This document shows positions 1 through 8,407 of a stretch of 64,000 nucleotides of DNA, one piece after another. Within the stretch, counting starts at the first letter, position 1, and every line of letters starts with the position of its first letter. The DNA is from Lachnospiraceae bacterium (GTDB lineage Bacteria; Bacillota; Clostridia; Lachnospirales; Lachnospiraceae). The translations under genes and the position numbers were made by a program. The stretch covers positions 62,001-126,000 of the forward strand of contig JAFXXN010000160.1 of the NCBI GenBank assembly GCA_017542245.1, written 5' to 3'. Below the pieces are notes generated by a model. That model ran no database searches and had not been told where the DNA came from. It saw only the letters and a program-made list of their open reading frames with translations.

Positions 1-1302
1 GCCTTCGGCAATATCATAGAATCTGTCTAAAATTGACCCGCTGAGTTCATCCTTATTATCAGTTTTGATGCTCGGAGTATAGTAATACCAACGGTTTTTT
101 TGTTCCAGTCTGTTATTTATCTGCCCAGTATCACTTACCTTTTGAAGAATAAAATTAAGCCATGGTTTACTTTCTTTATCAAAATCCTGTTTTGAAAAAT
201 CAAAAATCACCGTTTTACTTGCTGCAAATGTGCTTTCATCCTGTACCGCAGAAGCAAATTGCTCGATTTTTTTTAGCTGAAGCTGTTTTTGTCCTATATT
301 ACCTACTTTAAAAGAAAGTATAACCGAAGATCCGTCAATATTAAGCAAAGGTCTAAGCATAACATTGACCGACTTCTTAACTACAGCTTTTTCCTCGTTT
401 CCTACAATGGACTGACCAAATGATTCCATTGCCTCAAAAAAAGCCCCAGCCGACCTGTCCGTAGCATCACCCGGATCATTTTCCTCAATATAGTCATATG
501 CTTTTAAAAGAAGAACCAGCTGATGTGCACACAAAGGCAGACTGTTCTGATAGTATGAATGGTTGCAGAAACAGGATGTATTTATCAATCGGTTTCTCGA
601 AAAAGTCATATACACGTTCCTACGAAAATCGGAAGCGAGGTCATTGACATACGCATTTATTATAAATTCCTGGTTACCGTACATCCCGTACCTTACTTCA
701 CTTGTATGGACATCAATCGGATCGTCTGTATTCATTATTGCATCTGCAACATGAACAGCATATAGATTAGTACTATAATCCTTCATTGCGGCTTTTATAT
801 CAAAATAAGTACCCCCGGTCTGAGGTCGTCTCTCTGACAGGAAGTCGCTAACTTTGACAGATATCGCCTCTTCCTTTTTACGGATTGCTTCCAGCCTTGC
901 CTTTTCATCTTCCTCCTGTTCCCTCTTCATGCGGGCAGCATACTCTTCATCACTTTCTGTAAATATCCAGGGGCCGTGCTTCTTCTCCCAATAAAAAAGT
1001 GCGGCCGCCATATGTTCACACGGCTGATTATAAAAGTGAGGATAATAACTGCTTCGTCTTTTCGGTCTGCAGGAACATGAAAAATACTGTGTGTTCCAAT
1101 TCATACTGTACGAAAAAGGTGCCCTGTCTATCATAACACTGTAAAATTTTGATGCCGCAATAACAGAAGCCTGCGCCCTTGTGATATCGTGGGCAAAACT
1201 GATTACACCGCCTTTTTCATATATATCCTGTCCATATTTAAGTGTACGGGAATCAAACTCTCCCCGCCAGTCTTTTTGTTCCGTTAATCTGTCCGATGTC
1301 AT
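1..1302 (-). CDS. SNF2-type helicase, N-terminal part with two SWIM-like zinc motifs (3' end outside window)
   Basis: A frame open for 434 codons runs from an ATG at 1302 through the left edge, so the helicase core is not visible. Two SWIM-like zinc clusters are seen: C76-x-C78 with C95-x-H97, and C244-x-C246 with C258-x-H260. A charged, probably coiled-coil linker lies near residues 120-148. The region after about residue 300 resembles the bacterial SNF2-helicase-associated domain (PF08455). In Firmicutes that combination precedes a SNF2 ATPase core in proteins of about 1,000 residues. The start is supported by AAAGGAC about 8 nt upstream. Two SWIM motifs instead of one is somewhat unusual. 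The helicase identity is inferred from the N-terminus only. Confidence 0.7.
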   Translation of the reverse strand, partial: MTSDRLTEQKDWRGEFDSRTLKYGQDIYEKGGVISFAHDITRAQASVIAASKFYSVMIDRAPFSYSMNWNTQYFSCSCRPKRRSSYYPHFYNQPCEHMAAALFYWEKKHGPWIFTESDEEYAARMKREQEEDEKARLEAIRKKEEAISVKVSDFLSERRPQTGGTYFDIKAAMKDYSTNLYAVHVADAIMNTDDPIDVHTSEVRYGMYGNQEFIINAYVNDLASDFRRNVYMTFSRNRLINTSCFCNHSYYQNSLPLCAHQLVLLLKAYDYIEENDPGDATDRSAGAFFEAMESFGQSIVGNEEKAVVKKSVNVMLRPLLNIDGSSVILSFKVGNIGQKQLQLKKIEQFASAVQDESTFAASKTVIFDFSKQDFDKESKPWLNFILQKVSDTGQINNRLEQKNRWYYYTPSIKTDNKDELSGSILDRFYDIAEG

Positions 1303-1342
1303 AAAGTGCTGTCCTTTACTCTCAAATTTTGTCACCTAAATA

Positions 1343-1371
1343 ATCATACTATACTAAAAGTGTTAAATCAA
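1343..1371 (-). promoter_or_regulatory. putative sigma-70 promoter of the SNF2/SWIM gene
   Basis: On the minus strand TTGATT (1371-1366) and TATGAT (1348-1343) are 17 bp apart, about 40 bp before the ATG at 1302. Both boxes deviate from consensus, so this is a moderate call. Confidence 0.45.
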
Positions 1372-1411
1372 CAAAAATAATCCAAACCCATAATGGATAT
1401 CTAAGTAGGAA

Positions 1412-1446
1412 AAAACTTGTTTGTACAACTTGAACAAACAAGTTTT
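1412..1446. repeat. palindrome P, copy 1
   Basis: A 35-bp inverted repeat with 13-bp perfect arms (AAAACTTGTTTGT and its complement) around a 9-nt centre. The same palindrome occurs at 9907-9943 and 11301-11337; this copy is in the opposite central orientation. It is followed by a spacer (AATAATGGAACACTTT) that is also found, inverted, beside copy 2. Confidence 0.9.
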
Positions 1447-1481
1447 AATAATGGAACACTTTTTTCTGGTGTATAATACGA

Positions 1482-1554
1482 GGAAACGGGATCATATGTT
1501 CCCTCTGCATGACTTTGGTGCATGTCAAGAGTAAACATATTGATCCCGCGTTTT
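1482..1554 (+). repeat. R1 hairpin element, copy 1 (degenerate right arm)
   Basis: Left arm GAAACGGGATCATATG followed by TTCCCTCT; right arm AGAG then an altered complement ending at about 1554. The right arm carries a GG-to-TA change and small insertions, so the stem is imperfect. The apical part TGAC-TTTGGTGCAT-GTCA is intact. It shares the outer sequence CGAGGAAACG with the inverted copy at 9769-9839 and forms a composite with palindrome P just upstream. Confidence 0.85.
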
Positions 1555-1700
1555 AATCTAAACAATATGTTATTAATACTTTCGAAGCTACATACAAAGG
1601 TATATTTACAGTTTCCTGTATGACGGCATAGACAGACAAATAAGCTGCGAATCTGATTTCAGCAAATACAGATTTAACTAGTCTATACAGAAGTTACAGA
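1555..1700. other. non-coding, AT-rich; no gene seen
   Basis: Between the R1 hairpin and the promoter of the AAA ATPase gene no coding frame with a plausible ribosome site is visible. The stretch becomes rich in TACAG/ACAGA words towards its right end (1630-1700), leading into the repeated sites at the promoter. Confidence 0.5.
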
Positions 1701-1712
1701 TTTACAGATTTT

Positions 1713-1766
1713 ACAGAAATTGAGCAATAATACAGATTTGACAGAAATTAAACAATGATGTATAAT
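1713..1766 (+). promoter_or_regulatory. consensus sigma-70 promoter embedded in repeated TTACAGA sites
   Basis: TTGACA at 1738-1743, a 17-bp spacer and TATAAT at 1761-1766 form a perfect consensus promoter. A 20-bp direct repeat of the form ACAGAAATTRARCAATRATR is present at 1713-1732 and 1741-1760; the second copy fills the spacer. Further TTACAGA words occur from 1670 to 1780. The arrangement suggests a repressor site on a strong promoter; autoregulation by the downstream protein, which has a C-terminal winged-helix-like region, is inference. Confidence 0.8.
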
Positions 1767-1820
1767 TTACAGAAAATAGAAAATGACAAATGACAATATA
1801 CATGTGTGGAGGATATAGTT

Positions 1821-2975
1821 ATGTTTGAAAATCCGTTTTCACCTATATTCGGCGGGAAGCCGAATGTGTTCTTCGGACGTGAGGCAATCTTGAAGCTGTT
1901 TGAACATGCTATGATTGATACAGGAAGTGAAGATCGTGCCATGTTTATTACGGGTACACGTGGCAGTGGTAAGACTGCACTTCTTGAACAACTTTCAATC
2001 CGAGCTGGAGCTAAAAATAGAGTCGTAATAGATTTAGGACCGGAAAATATGATATTGCAGCTTGTTCACATACTGGCCGGATTTGATGAGATAACAAAAA
2101 CGATAAGTCCACAAGCAAGCGTGAATGTTTTAGGAATTGGTGGAGGTATCAGTACAGGAGCAATTTCTAAGACAGAACGAATAGGAAGAGAAAATCTTCA
2201 AGAACTCCTATTAGAAGCATGCTCAAATTCTAAAAAGGGAATTCTTATTACTGTTGATGAGATTCAGAAGGTTCCGACAGAAGATGTTTCATCTCTCTGT
2301 AATGCATTCCAAATGGTGTCTCGAAAAGGATATGACATTATGTTGGTTGTAGCAGGTCTCCCTTATGCCTATTCTGAAATAATCAGGCATGAAGGATGTA
2401 CATATCTAAGGCGGGCAACACATGTAGAACTGGGCTTATTCACATGGGATGAAGCTGAAGAAGCGTTTGAAAAAGCTTTCTCCCTTATTAAAGGTTTAAT
2501 GGTCGATAAGGAATTAATAGATAAATTAAATCAGGCAAGTTTTGGACATCCTTATCTAATGCAACTTTTGGGTTACCATCTTGTCTTGCTGATTAATGAC
2601 CTTAAGCCAGAAAAAAAACATCAAGCAGATGAAAAAGAAATAGAAGAGGCCACAGCTAATGCCATTTATGCATATGAACAACGAGCTCTGAAACCTCTTT
2701 TGGATGAACTGCCAAATAGTGAAAAGATGTATCTGACAAAAATGTCCGAATGTTTAAATGCTGACCGACTTGCGGTAAGTTCTGACATTGCACGTAAAAT
2801 GGGAGTAAAGCAGAACTATCTAAGCAGGTCTAGATCGTATCTTATAGATCATGGAATTATTGCCGCCCCCGAACATGGGAAAGTAATGTTTTGTATTCCT
2901 TACCTTGCAGATTTCGTTAAAAAGAATGAACAGATTACAAAACCTGTGGAAATCGCAAGACAACGAAAAGTTTAA
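1821..2975 (+). CDS. AAA/STAND-like ATPase with C-terminal winged-helix-like region
   Basis: 384 residues from the ATG at 1821, chosen because GGAGG at 1808-1812 lies 8 nt before it; a GTG at 1806 overlaps that ribosome site and is unlikely. Walker A is GTRGSGKT (residues 45-52), Walker B ILITVDE (141-147), with a hydrophobic sensor strand near 173-180. Residues about 305-370 look like a winged helix, giving an Orc1/Cdc6- or MoxR-regulator-like plan of ATPase plus DNA-binding tail. The gene is followed after 39 nt by a cyclic-nucleotide-fold protein, probably co-transcribed. Such stand-alone ATPases occur widely in Firmicutes without a settled role; a DNA-binding switch that controls its own promoter is a guess. 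Confidence 0.75.
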   Translation: MFENPFSPIFGGKPNVFFGREAILKLFEHAMIDTGSEDRAMFITGTRGSGKTALLEQLSIRAGAKNRVVIDLGPENMILQLVHILAGFDEITKTISPQASVNVLGIGGGISTGAISKTERIGRENLQELLLEACSNSKKGILITVDEIQKVPTEDVSSLCNAFQMVSRKGYDIMLVVAGLPYAYSEIIRHEGCTYLRRATHVELGLFTWDEAEEAFEKAFSLIKGLMVDKELIDKLNQASFGHPYLMQLLGYHLVLLINDLKPEKKHQADEKEIEEATANAIYAYEQRALKPLLDELPNSEKMYLTKMSECLNADRLAVSSDIARKMGVKQNYLSRSRSYLIDHGIIAAPEHGKVMFCIPYLADFVKKNEQITKPVEIARQRKV

Positions 2976-3014
2976 GAACAATGTCAAAAAGTCTCTCCGG
3001 AAAGGAAATCTTTT

Positions 3015-3494
3015 ATGGGTGAAATGAAAATGGTCAAATTCTCAGAAGGTGATATAATCCTTCGTGAGGGTGAACTAAACGAAGAAATGTACAAGATCAT
3101 AAATGGTCATGCTGAAATATATGTAGACTATGGTACAAAACAAGAATCATTGCTGAAAATACTCGGTCCGCAGGAATGTTTTGGCGAATTCGGACTCCTT
3201 ATCCATAAACCATCGATATATACCGTAGTAGCATATTCAGAGATTTTGTTGCTCAAGATATCGGAAGAAACGTTTGAAGAATTTATCCATAACAACCATA
3301 GAGTTGTCGCAGATATCATGCGTAACATGGCAAATACCATGCTCACACTTAGATTTCAGATTGGGCTTCTCCTCGACGAATTAGAATCCGGCAGAAAACC
3401 TAATGACAGCACTATCAATAATGCAAAAAACCTAATGCGCAAATACAGTATTTACAGTTCTATAGATGAAGCTGTCAATAAAATGAAACAATAG
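3015..3494 (+). CDS. cyclic-nucleotide-binding-fold protein without a DNA-binding domain
   Basis: 159 residues; start ATG 3015 has AAAGGA at 3001-3006. Residues about 8-90 match the CRP/cNMP beta-barrel, including a GEFGLL phosphate-cassette segment near 55-61. The arginine that holds the cyclic phosphate in CRP appears to be replaced (HKPSIYTV instead of an R-S/T-A pattern), so ligand binding is uncertain. A helix follows, then about 45 residues with no HTH. It lies 39 nt after the ATPase gene and probably acts with it, for instance as a sensor subunit. It is not a CRP-type transcription factor by itself. Confidence 0.75.
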   Translation: MGEMKMVKFSEGDIILREGELNEEMYKIINGHAEIYVDYGTKQESLLKILGPQECFGEFGLLIHKPSIYTVVAYSEILLLKISEETFEEFIHNNHRVVADIMRNMANTMLTLRFQIGLLLDELESGRKPNDSTINNAKNLMRKYSIYSSIDEAVNKMKQ

Positions 3495-3581
3495 AAATTT
3501 ATCAATCTATAACACAGACGTGAGATGGAAAGAATTAGACAAAGCTAGAAATGAAACGGACTTTGAGTTACCGGTAAATAT

Positions 3582-3654
3582 GGAAACGGGGATCATAAGT
3601 TCCCTCTGCACGGCTTTGGTGCCTGCCAAGAGGGAACTTATGATCCCCGTTTCC
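3582..3654. repeat. R1 hairpin element, copy 2 (26-bp perfect stem)
   Basis: Arms 3582-3607 and 3629-3654 are perfectly complementary over 26 bp. The 21-nt cap (3608-3628) contains the conserved TTTGGTGCCT loop closed by GGC/GCC. The stem differs from other copies by paired changes, for example CATAAG with CTTATG where others have CATATG. It sits between two convergent genes and has no U-run on either side, so it is not an ordinary terminator. Confidence 0.92.
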
Positions 3655-3693
3655 TATATAACCATAACAATCTTTATGTCATCCCAGCTTCAT

Positions 3694-5655
3694 TCATCCT
3701 GCGATCTGGTTTCCGGTATAGAGCTGATAATACTTACCTTTTTCCTCTATAAGCTGATCGTGTGTGCCACGTTCAATAATACGTCCCTGTTCAAGAACCA
3801 TGATACAGTCACTGTTCTTAACGGTTGAAAGTCTGTGTGCAATAACAAATGTAGTTCTGCCCTTCATCAGCTTATCCATACCTTCCTGTACCAGCTTCTC
3901 TGTTCTGGTATCGATGGAAGATGTAGCTTCATCAAGGATAAGTACAGGTGGATCTGCTATAGCCGCACGTGCGATTGCAAGCAGCTGACGCTGACCCTGT
4001 GAAAGATTTGCACCGTCTCCGGTAAGCATAGTGTTATAACCTTCAGGAAGTCTTCTTATAAAGCTGTCAGCATTTGCAAGTTTAGCTGCTGCCTTAACTT
4101 CATCATCAGTAGCATCAAGCTTACCATAACGTATGTTCTCCATAACAGTTCCTGTAAACAGGTGGGTCTCCTGAAGAACTATACCGAGTGAATGACGAAG
4201 GTCTGCCTTCTTTATCTTATTTACATTGATACCGTCATAACGGATTTTACCATCCTGGATATCATAGAAACGGTTGATCAGATTCGTAATGGTGGTCTTT
4301 CCTGCACCTGTAGAACCTACGAATGCAATCTTCTGACCCGGTGTAGCGAAGAGTTTGATATCATGGAGAACCATCTTCTCCTCTGTGTAACCGAAATCAA
4401 CATTGTCAAATACAACGTCTCCCTCAAGTTCCTTGTAGGTAGTTGTTCCGTCTGCTTTATGGAAATGCTTCCATGCCCATATACCTGTACGCTCGTTGGT
4501 TTCTTCTATGGTGTACTCCTTGTTCTCAGCATCAGGATTACTTCCCGGCTTATAAACCTTCTTTGCATTAACCAGGGTAACATAACCTTCATCTACCTCG
4601 GGCTTTTCATCCATAAGCTGGAAGATTCTGTCGCCGCCCGCAAGTGCCATGATGATCGAATTAACCTGCATACTTATCTGGTTAATAGGCATATTGAGCT
4701 GACGGTTGAATGTAAGGTAGCTGATAAGTGCACCGAGCTCAAGTCCTCCAACATTGTTTATAGCCATCATACCTCCGATGATAGCAAGAACAACGTAACT
4801 TACATTACCAAGCTGTGCATTGATGGGCATGATGATGTTTGCAAAACGGTTTGCATTGTATGCACTGTCATAAAGTTCTTCATTGAGTTTATCAAATTGT
4901 TCGATATTTTCATCCTCGTGACAGAATACTTTTACTACTTTCTGTCCGGACATCATTTCCTCAACGAAACCGTTAAGCGCACCGACTGCCTTCTGCTGCT
5001 TTACGAAATACTTTCCGCTCTTTCCGGAAATTTTCTTCGTAGTGAAAAGCATAATGCCTATCATAACTACGGATACGCACATAAGCAGCGGGCTTAAAAT
5101 GACCATGCTGATGGAAACGCTTACTATCGTAATGATACTGTTCAAAAACTGAGGTATACTCTGGGATACCATCTGTCTCATGGTGTCGACATCGTTGGTG
5201 TAGAGTGACATGATGTCGCCGTGTGAGTGAGTATCGAAATACTTTATGGGAAGTGACTCCATATGCTCAAACATGTCATCCCTAAGTTTCCTTTGGAATC
5301 CCTGGGTAATCCTGACCATGATCCTCGCCTGTACGAAGCTGGCGATGATACCGGTAAGGATGAAGCATGCGGTAATCAATATCTCATGTGCAAGGTCTGC
5401 GAAGGTTAATTCTCCGACCTTTATACCGGGGATATAGATATCGAGAAGTGTACGTGTGAAAAGCGTTCCCTTTACTGTCATACAGTAAACGGTGATGCCG
5501 ATGCACACGCAGACACAAATCCACAACACAAGATTGTCAAGTACCATGTACTTTATAAGCCTTTTCAGAATCTGTCCCGGATTCTTAACTGTAGGCTTCA
5601 TTCCTCTGGGCATTGGCCCACGTCCCATTCTGGGTCCTGATCCCGGTCCCGGCAT
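3694..5655 (-). CDS. ABC exporter half-transporter, canonical ATPase subunit
   Basis: 653 residues with a Gly/Pro/Met-rich cytosolic head (about 1-30), six predicted membrane helices (about 40-330) and a C-terminal nucleotide-binding domain. Walker A reads GSTGAGKTT, the signature LSQGQ, Walker B LILDEATS and the H-loop IAHR, so all catalytic residues are present. An insert of about 60 residues separates membrane and ATPase domains. The gene starts where the upstream half-transporter ends (shared base at 5655), so the two are co-translated and should form a heterodimer of the BmrCD/LmrCD/TM287-288 type. Substrate unknown; multidrug or peptide export is plausible given the MarR-type gene upstream. 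Confidence 0.9.
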   Translation of the reverse strand: MPGPGSGPRMGRGPMPRGMKPTVKNPGQILKRLIKYMVLDNLVLWICVCVCIGITVYCMTVKGTLFTRTLLDIYIPGIKVGELTFADLAHEILITACFILTGIIASFVQARIMVRITQGFQRKLRDDMFEHMESLPIKYFDTHSHGDIMSLYTNDVDTMRQMVSQSIPQFLNSIITIVSVSISMVILSPLLMCVSVVMIGIMLFTTKKISGKSGKYFVKQQKAVGALNGFVEEMMSGQKVVKVFCHEDENIEQFDKLNEELYDSAYNANRFANIIMPINAQLGNVSYVVLAIIGGMMAINNVGGLELGALISYLTFNRQLNMPINQISMQVNSIIMALAGGDRIFQLMDEKPEVDEGYVTLVNAKKVYKPGSNPDAENKEYTIEETNERTGIWAWKHFHKADGTTTYKELEGDVVFDNVDFGYTEEKMVLHDIKLFATPGQKIAFVGSTGAGKTTITNLINRFYDIQDGKIRYDGINVNKIKKADLRHSLGIVLQETHLFTGTVMENIRYGKLDATDDEVKAAAKLANADSFIRRLPEGYNTMLTGDGANLSQGQRQLLAIARAAIADPPVLILDEATSSIDTRTEKLVQEGMDKLMKGRTTFVIAHRLSTVKNSDCIMVLEQGRIIERGTHDQLIEEKGKYYQLYTGNQIAG

Positions 5656-7481
5656 TAGCGCTCACCTCCTTCATCAAAATCTCCGTTGCCGCCTGTCTGT
5701 GATTCATAAACATCGCGGTAAATCTCATTGTTCTTTAATAATTCTTCATGTGTACCAAAACCGTTTATCTTGCCATCTTCCATGACGATGATCCTGTCGG
5801 CACCCATAACACTTGCGATACGCTGTGCAATGATAAGCTTTGTGGTACCGGGGATTTCCTCGGCAAACGCCTTTCTGATCTTAGCATCGGTGGCGGTATC
5901 TACTGCACTGGTACTGTCATCTAAGATAAGAATCTTCGGTTTCTTTACAAGGGCTCTCGCAATACATAATCTCTGCTTCTGTCCACCGGATACGTTTGTT
6001 CCGCCCTGCTCAATATAGGTCTCATACTTATCAGGCATCTTCTCGATAAACTCATCAGCACATGCCAATTTGCAGGCTCTTATGCACTCAGCCTCGATTT
6101 CTGCCTTCTCCTGGGGTGTCTCGACATGGGCATCCTTATCCACATTCTTTCTGACACCCCAGCGAAGGTTATCCATAATAGTTCCTGAGAAAAGGACATT
6201 TTTCTGGAGGACTACGCTTACCTCATCACGAAGTACTTCGAGGTCATAGTCCCTGACATCCCTGCCGCCGACAAGGACACTGCCGTCATTTACATCATAC
6301 AGACGGCTGATAAGGTTTACGAGAGTTGACTTTGCAGATCCCGTACCACCTATGATACCGATCGTTTCACCGGATTCTATATTAATATTGATGTTACTTA
6401 ATACATTTTCTTTTCCTTCCTTATTATAACGGAAGTTCACATTCTTAAATACAATGCTGCCATCCTTTACTTCCATAATAGGATTTTCAGGATTAACAAT
6501 GTCGGGTTCCTCTACAAGCACTTCGTTTATACGCTTCATACTTGCAGCACTCATGGTAAGCATAATGAAGATCATAGAGAACATCATAAGACTCATCAGT
6601 ATGCTCATGCAGTATGAAAGAAGTGCTGTAAGGTCGCCAAGGTTAAGCTCTGTCTCAAATGTGTTTATTATCATGTTGGCACCGAGCCAGCTGATAAGGA
6701 GTGTACATGTGTATACGGTGATGCTCATTGCAGGACCGTTGAAGGTTGTAAGCTTCTCAGCAGCTGAGAATATCTTGTAGATATTGTTGCTGGCTGTCTT
6801 AAACTTTTTCTTCTCATGATCCTCACGGACATATGCCTTAACAACACGGATAGCATTTACATTTTCCTGTACACTCGCATTTAACTCATCATACTTGGGA
6901 AATGCCTGTTCGAAAGCCTTCATAGCCTTCGAGATGATGAATGCAAGAACACAGCCCAGGATTATTACTGCTACCAGGTAGATAAGGGCCAGCTTAGGCT
7001 TGATGGTAAATGACATCACCAGAGCGATCACGAATGTCATGGGTGATCTCATACACATACGAAGTATCATCTGATATGCATTCTGAACATTGTTAACATC
7101 AGTGGTAAGACGTGTAACCAGTCCGGCTGTACTGAACTTATCAATATTCTTAAATGAGAATGTCTGAATCTTATCAAACATACCCTTTCTTAAGTTCTTT
7201 GCAAAACCTGTGGAAGCCTTTGCTCCGAACACACCGCCCATGATACCGCCTGCAAGTCCTATAAGGGCTGCAACTACCATGAAAATACCTATGATAATGA
7301 TATGATTGATGTCACCGACAACCTCGCCGGCTTCATTTTTGGCATTTATACCGTCATTTACCAGCGATGCCATAAGCAGCGGCACGACCATCTCCATCGC
7401 AACCTCGATGATCATGCTTAAAGGAGTTAGGATGGATTCCTTTTTATACTCCTTTACATAAGATAATAATCTCTTGATCAA
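5655..7481 (-). CDS. ABC exporter half-transporter, degenerate ATPase subunit
   Basis: 608 residues: six predicted membrane helices followed by an ATPase domain. The motifs are those of the non-catalytic partner in heterodimeric exporters. Walker A is GGTGSAKST with Ala before the Lys, the residue after Walker B is Asp instead of Glu (LILDDSTS), and the switch His is Gln (IAQR). The signature VSGGQ is intact, as expected because it serves the partner's active site. It is the first exporter gene of the operon, 29 nt after the MarR gene. Together with the canonical subunit downstream this predicts one active and one degenerate ATP site. Confidence 0.9.
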   Translation of the reverse strand: MIKRLLSYVKEYKKESILTPLSMIIEVAMEMVVPLLMASLVNDGINAKNEAGEVVGDINHIIIIGIFMVVAALIGLAGGIMGGVFGAKASTGFAKNLRKGMFDKIQTFSFKNIDKFSTAGLVTRLTTDVNNVQNAYQMILRMCMRSPMTFVIALVMSFTIKPKLALIYLVAVIILGCVLAFIISKAMKAFEQAFPKYDELNASVQENVNAIRVVKAYVREDHEKKKFKTASNNIYKIFSAAEKLTTFNGPAMSITVYTCTLLISWLGANMIINTFETELNLGDLTALLSYCMSILMSLMMFSMIFIMLTMSAASMKRINEVLVEEPDIVNPENPIMEVKDGSIVFKNVNFRYNKEGKENVLSNININIESGETIGIIGGTGSAKSTLVNLISRLYDVNDGSVLVGGRDVRDYDLEVLRDEVSVVLQKNVLFSGTIMDNLRWGVRKNVDKDAHVETPQEKAEIEAECIRACKLACADEFIEKMPDKYETYIEQGGTNVSGGQKQRLCIARALVKKPKILILDDSTSAVDTATDAKIRKAFAEEIPGTTKLIIAQRIASVMGADRIIVMEDGKINGFGTHEELLKNNEIYRDVYESQTGGNGDFDEGGER

Positions 7482-7510
7482 AACTTTTTTCCTCCACTAA
7501 AAAATCTAAG

Positions 7511-7963
7511 TTACTCCTCAAAACCACTTTTCTTCATATTTTCTGAGATTTTATTAAAGATACCATGCAAAGTCTGTTTTTCTTCCTCAGAAATACTTTC
7601 TTCTATCTTGTCATTGATAGCTGCTATACTTTTCATGGTTTCTGTATGGACCCGTCTCCCTTCGTCGGTCACAAGGATACGTTTAAGCCTTGTATCCTTT
7701 TCATCCGACTGTCTTGTTATGTATCCCATCTGTTCAAACTGCTTCATAACATTTGCTACTGTCGAACGCGGCATCCCAAATCGGGTTTCTATGTCTTTCT
7801 GATAAACGATATTGTCCTGCTGATGGCTTAAGAACCCGAGGATCCAGCCATGAGTGACAATTATCTCATCAAAACCTGCTTTTGAAAGCTCTGCTCCGAT
7901 AAAAGAGCCTATTGTATTGCTCATTCGTTTCAGTTCCCAGCCCAGCGCCTCTTTGTGCTCCAT
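7511..7963 (-). CDS. MarR-family transcriptional regulator
   Basis: 150 residues with the MarR winged-helix layout: N-terminal dimerization helices, recognition region near 55-85 (a T-R-F-G-M-P-R-S-T-V-A-N-V stretch) and a wing with DEKDTRLKRI near 96-105. It heads the operon with two ABC half-transporters and most likely represses it, releasing on binding an exported compound. GAGG-type ribosome site lies just before the ATG. Three related 14-bp palindromes upstream (8066-8139) are candidate binding sites. Ligand unknown. Confidence 0.9.
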   Translation of the reverse strand: MEHKEALGWELKRMSNTIGSFIGAELSKAGFDEIIVTHGWILGFLSHQQDNIVYQKDIETRFGMPRSTVANVMKQFEQMGYITRQSDEKDTRLKRILVTDEGRRVHTETMKSIAAINDKIEESISEEEKQTLHGIFNKISENMKKSGFEE

Positions 7964-8046
7964 TTCTTCCTCCTTTTCTTATTGATTCTCTATTTTCTGT
8001 CATCTTATTTCTGACAAATATTCTGTGAACATCTCCATATCATTTT

Positions 8047-8139
8047 GTTATACTAAATTCAGACAATTCCGTTTGGGATTGTTTAATTTCAGACTGTTTA
8101 ATTTTGGATAGTTCCATTTGGAACTGTTCTATTTGGAAT
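8047..8139 (-). promoter_or_regulatory. MarR operon control region with three 14-bp palindromes
   Basis: Palindromes GTTCCATTTGGAAC (8111-8124), GTTCTATTTGGAAT (8126-8139) and ATTCCGTTTGGGAT (8066-8079) share the pattern RTTCYRTTTGGRAY. On the minus strand a TATAAC -10 box lies at 8052-8047 and the proximal site overlaps the expected -35 position, where no good -35 hexamer is seen. The two distal sites are 15 bp apart. Confidence 0.65.
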
Positions 8140-8407
8140 AATATACCCATTTTTCATTTTTGTCAAGAGCTTTTTTTAAAAAATTTTACCTCACCCCAAA
8201 TGCAATATACTATATATCATGTATCGCATTGATACTATTTAGTTCATTTTCAGCTTCATTAGTGTACTTTTTATATATCAAATTAGAATTTTATTTAGAA
8301 AAACTATATGCTATTATAATAGTAGCTGCGCAGCACGCCATCATTTCCCCCATCGTCCTTTGAGGTTCACCGATGGGGGAAAAATCCAAAAAGGAAGGAA
8401 ATAAAAT
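8140..8407. other. AT-rich intergenic stretch with one stem-loop
   Basis: No credible gene. A TATAAT at 8315-8320 may be the -10 of the following gene, with only a weak -35. A 12-bp inverted repeat, TTTCCCCCATCG (8344-8355) with its complement at 8371-8382, lies in the would-be leader; it has no U-run on either strand, so it is not a standard terminator. Confidence 0.5.

Noticed and set aside
1806..1820. GTG start for the AAA ATPase
   Set aside because: It overlaps the GGAGG ribosome site that serves the ATG at 1821.
3582..3654. R1 hairpins as ordinary rho-independent terminators
   Set aside because: No U-tract on either side, stems too long, a conserved complex cap, and some copies lie in divergent promoter regions.
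4192..5097. 301-codon plus-strand frame
   Set aside because: Antisense shadow of the ABC transporter gene; no ribosome site, no recognisable domain.
8160..8363. 67-codon plus-strand frame
   Set aside because: AT-rich, no ribosome site, no homology recognisable; lies between regulatory sites.
8344..8382. Bidirectional terminator
   Set aside because: A 12-bp stem without U-run on either strand; kept only as a stem-loop.
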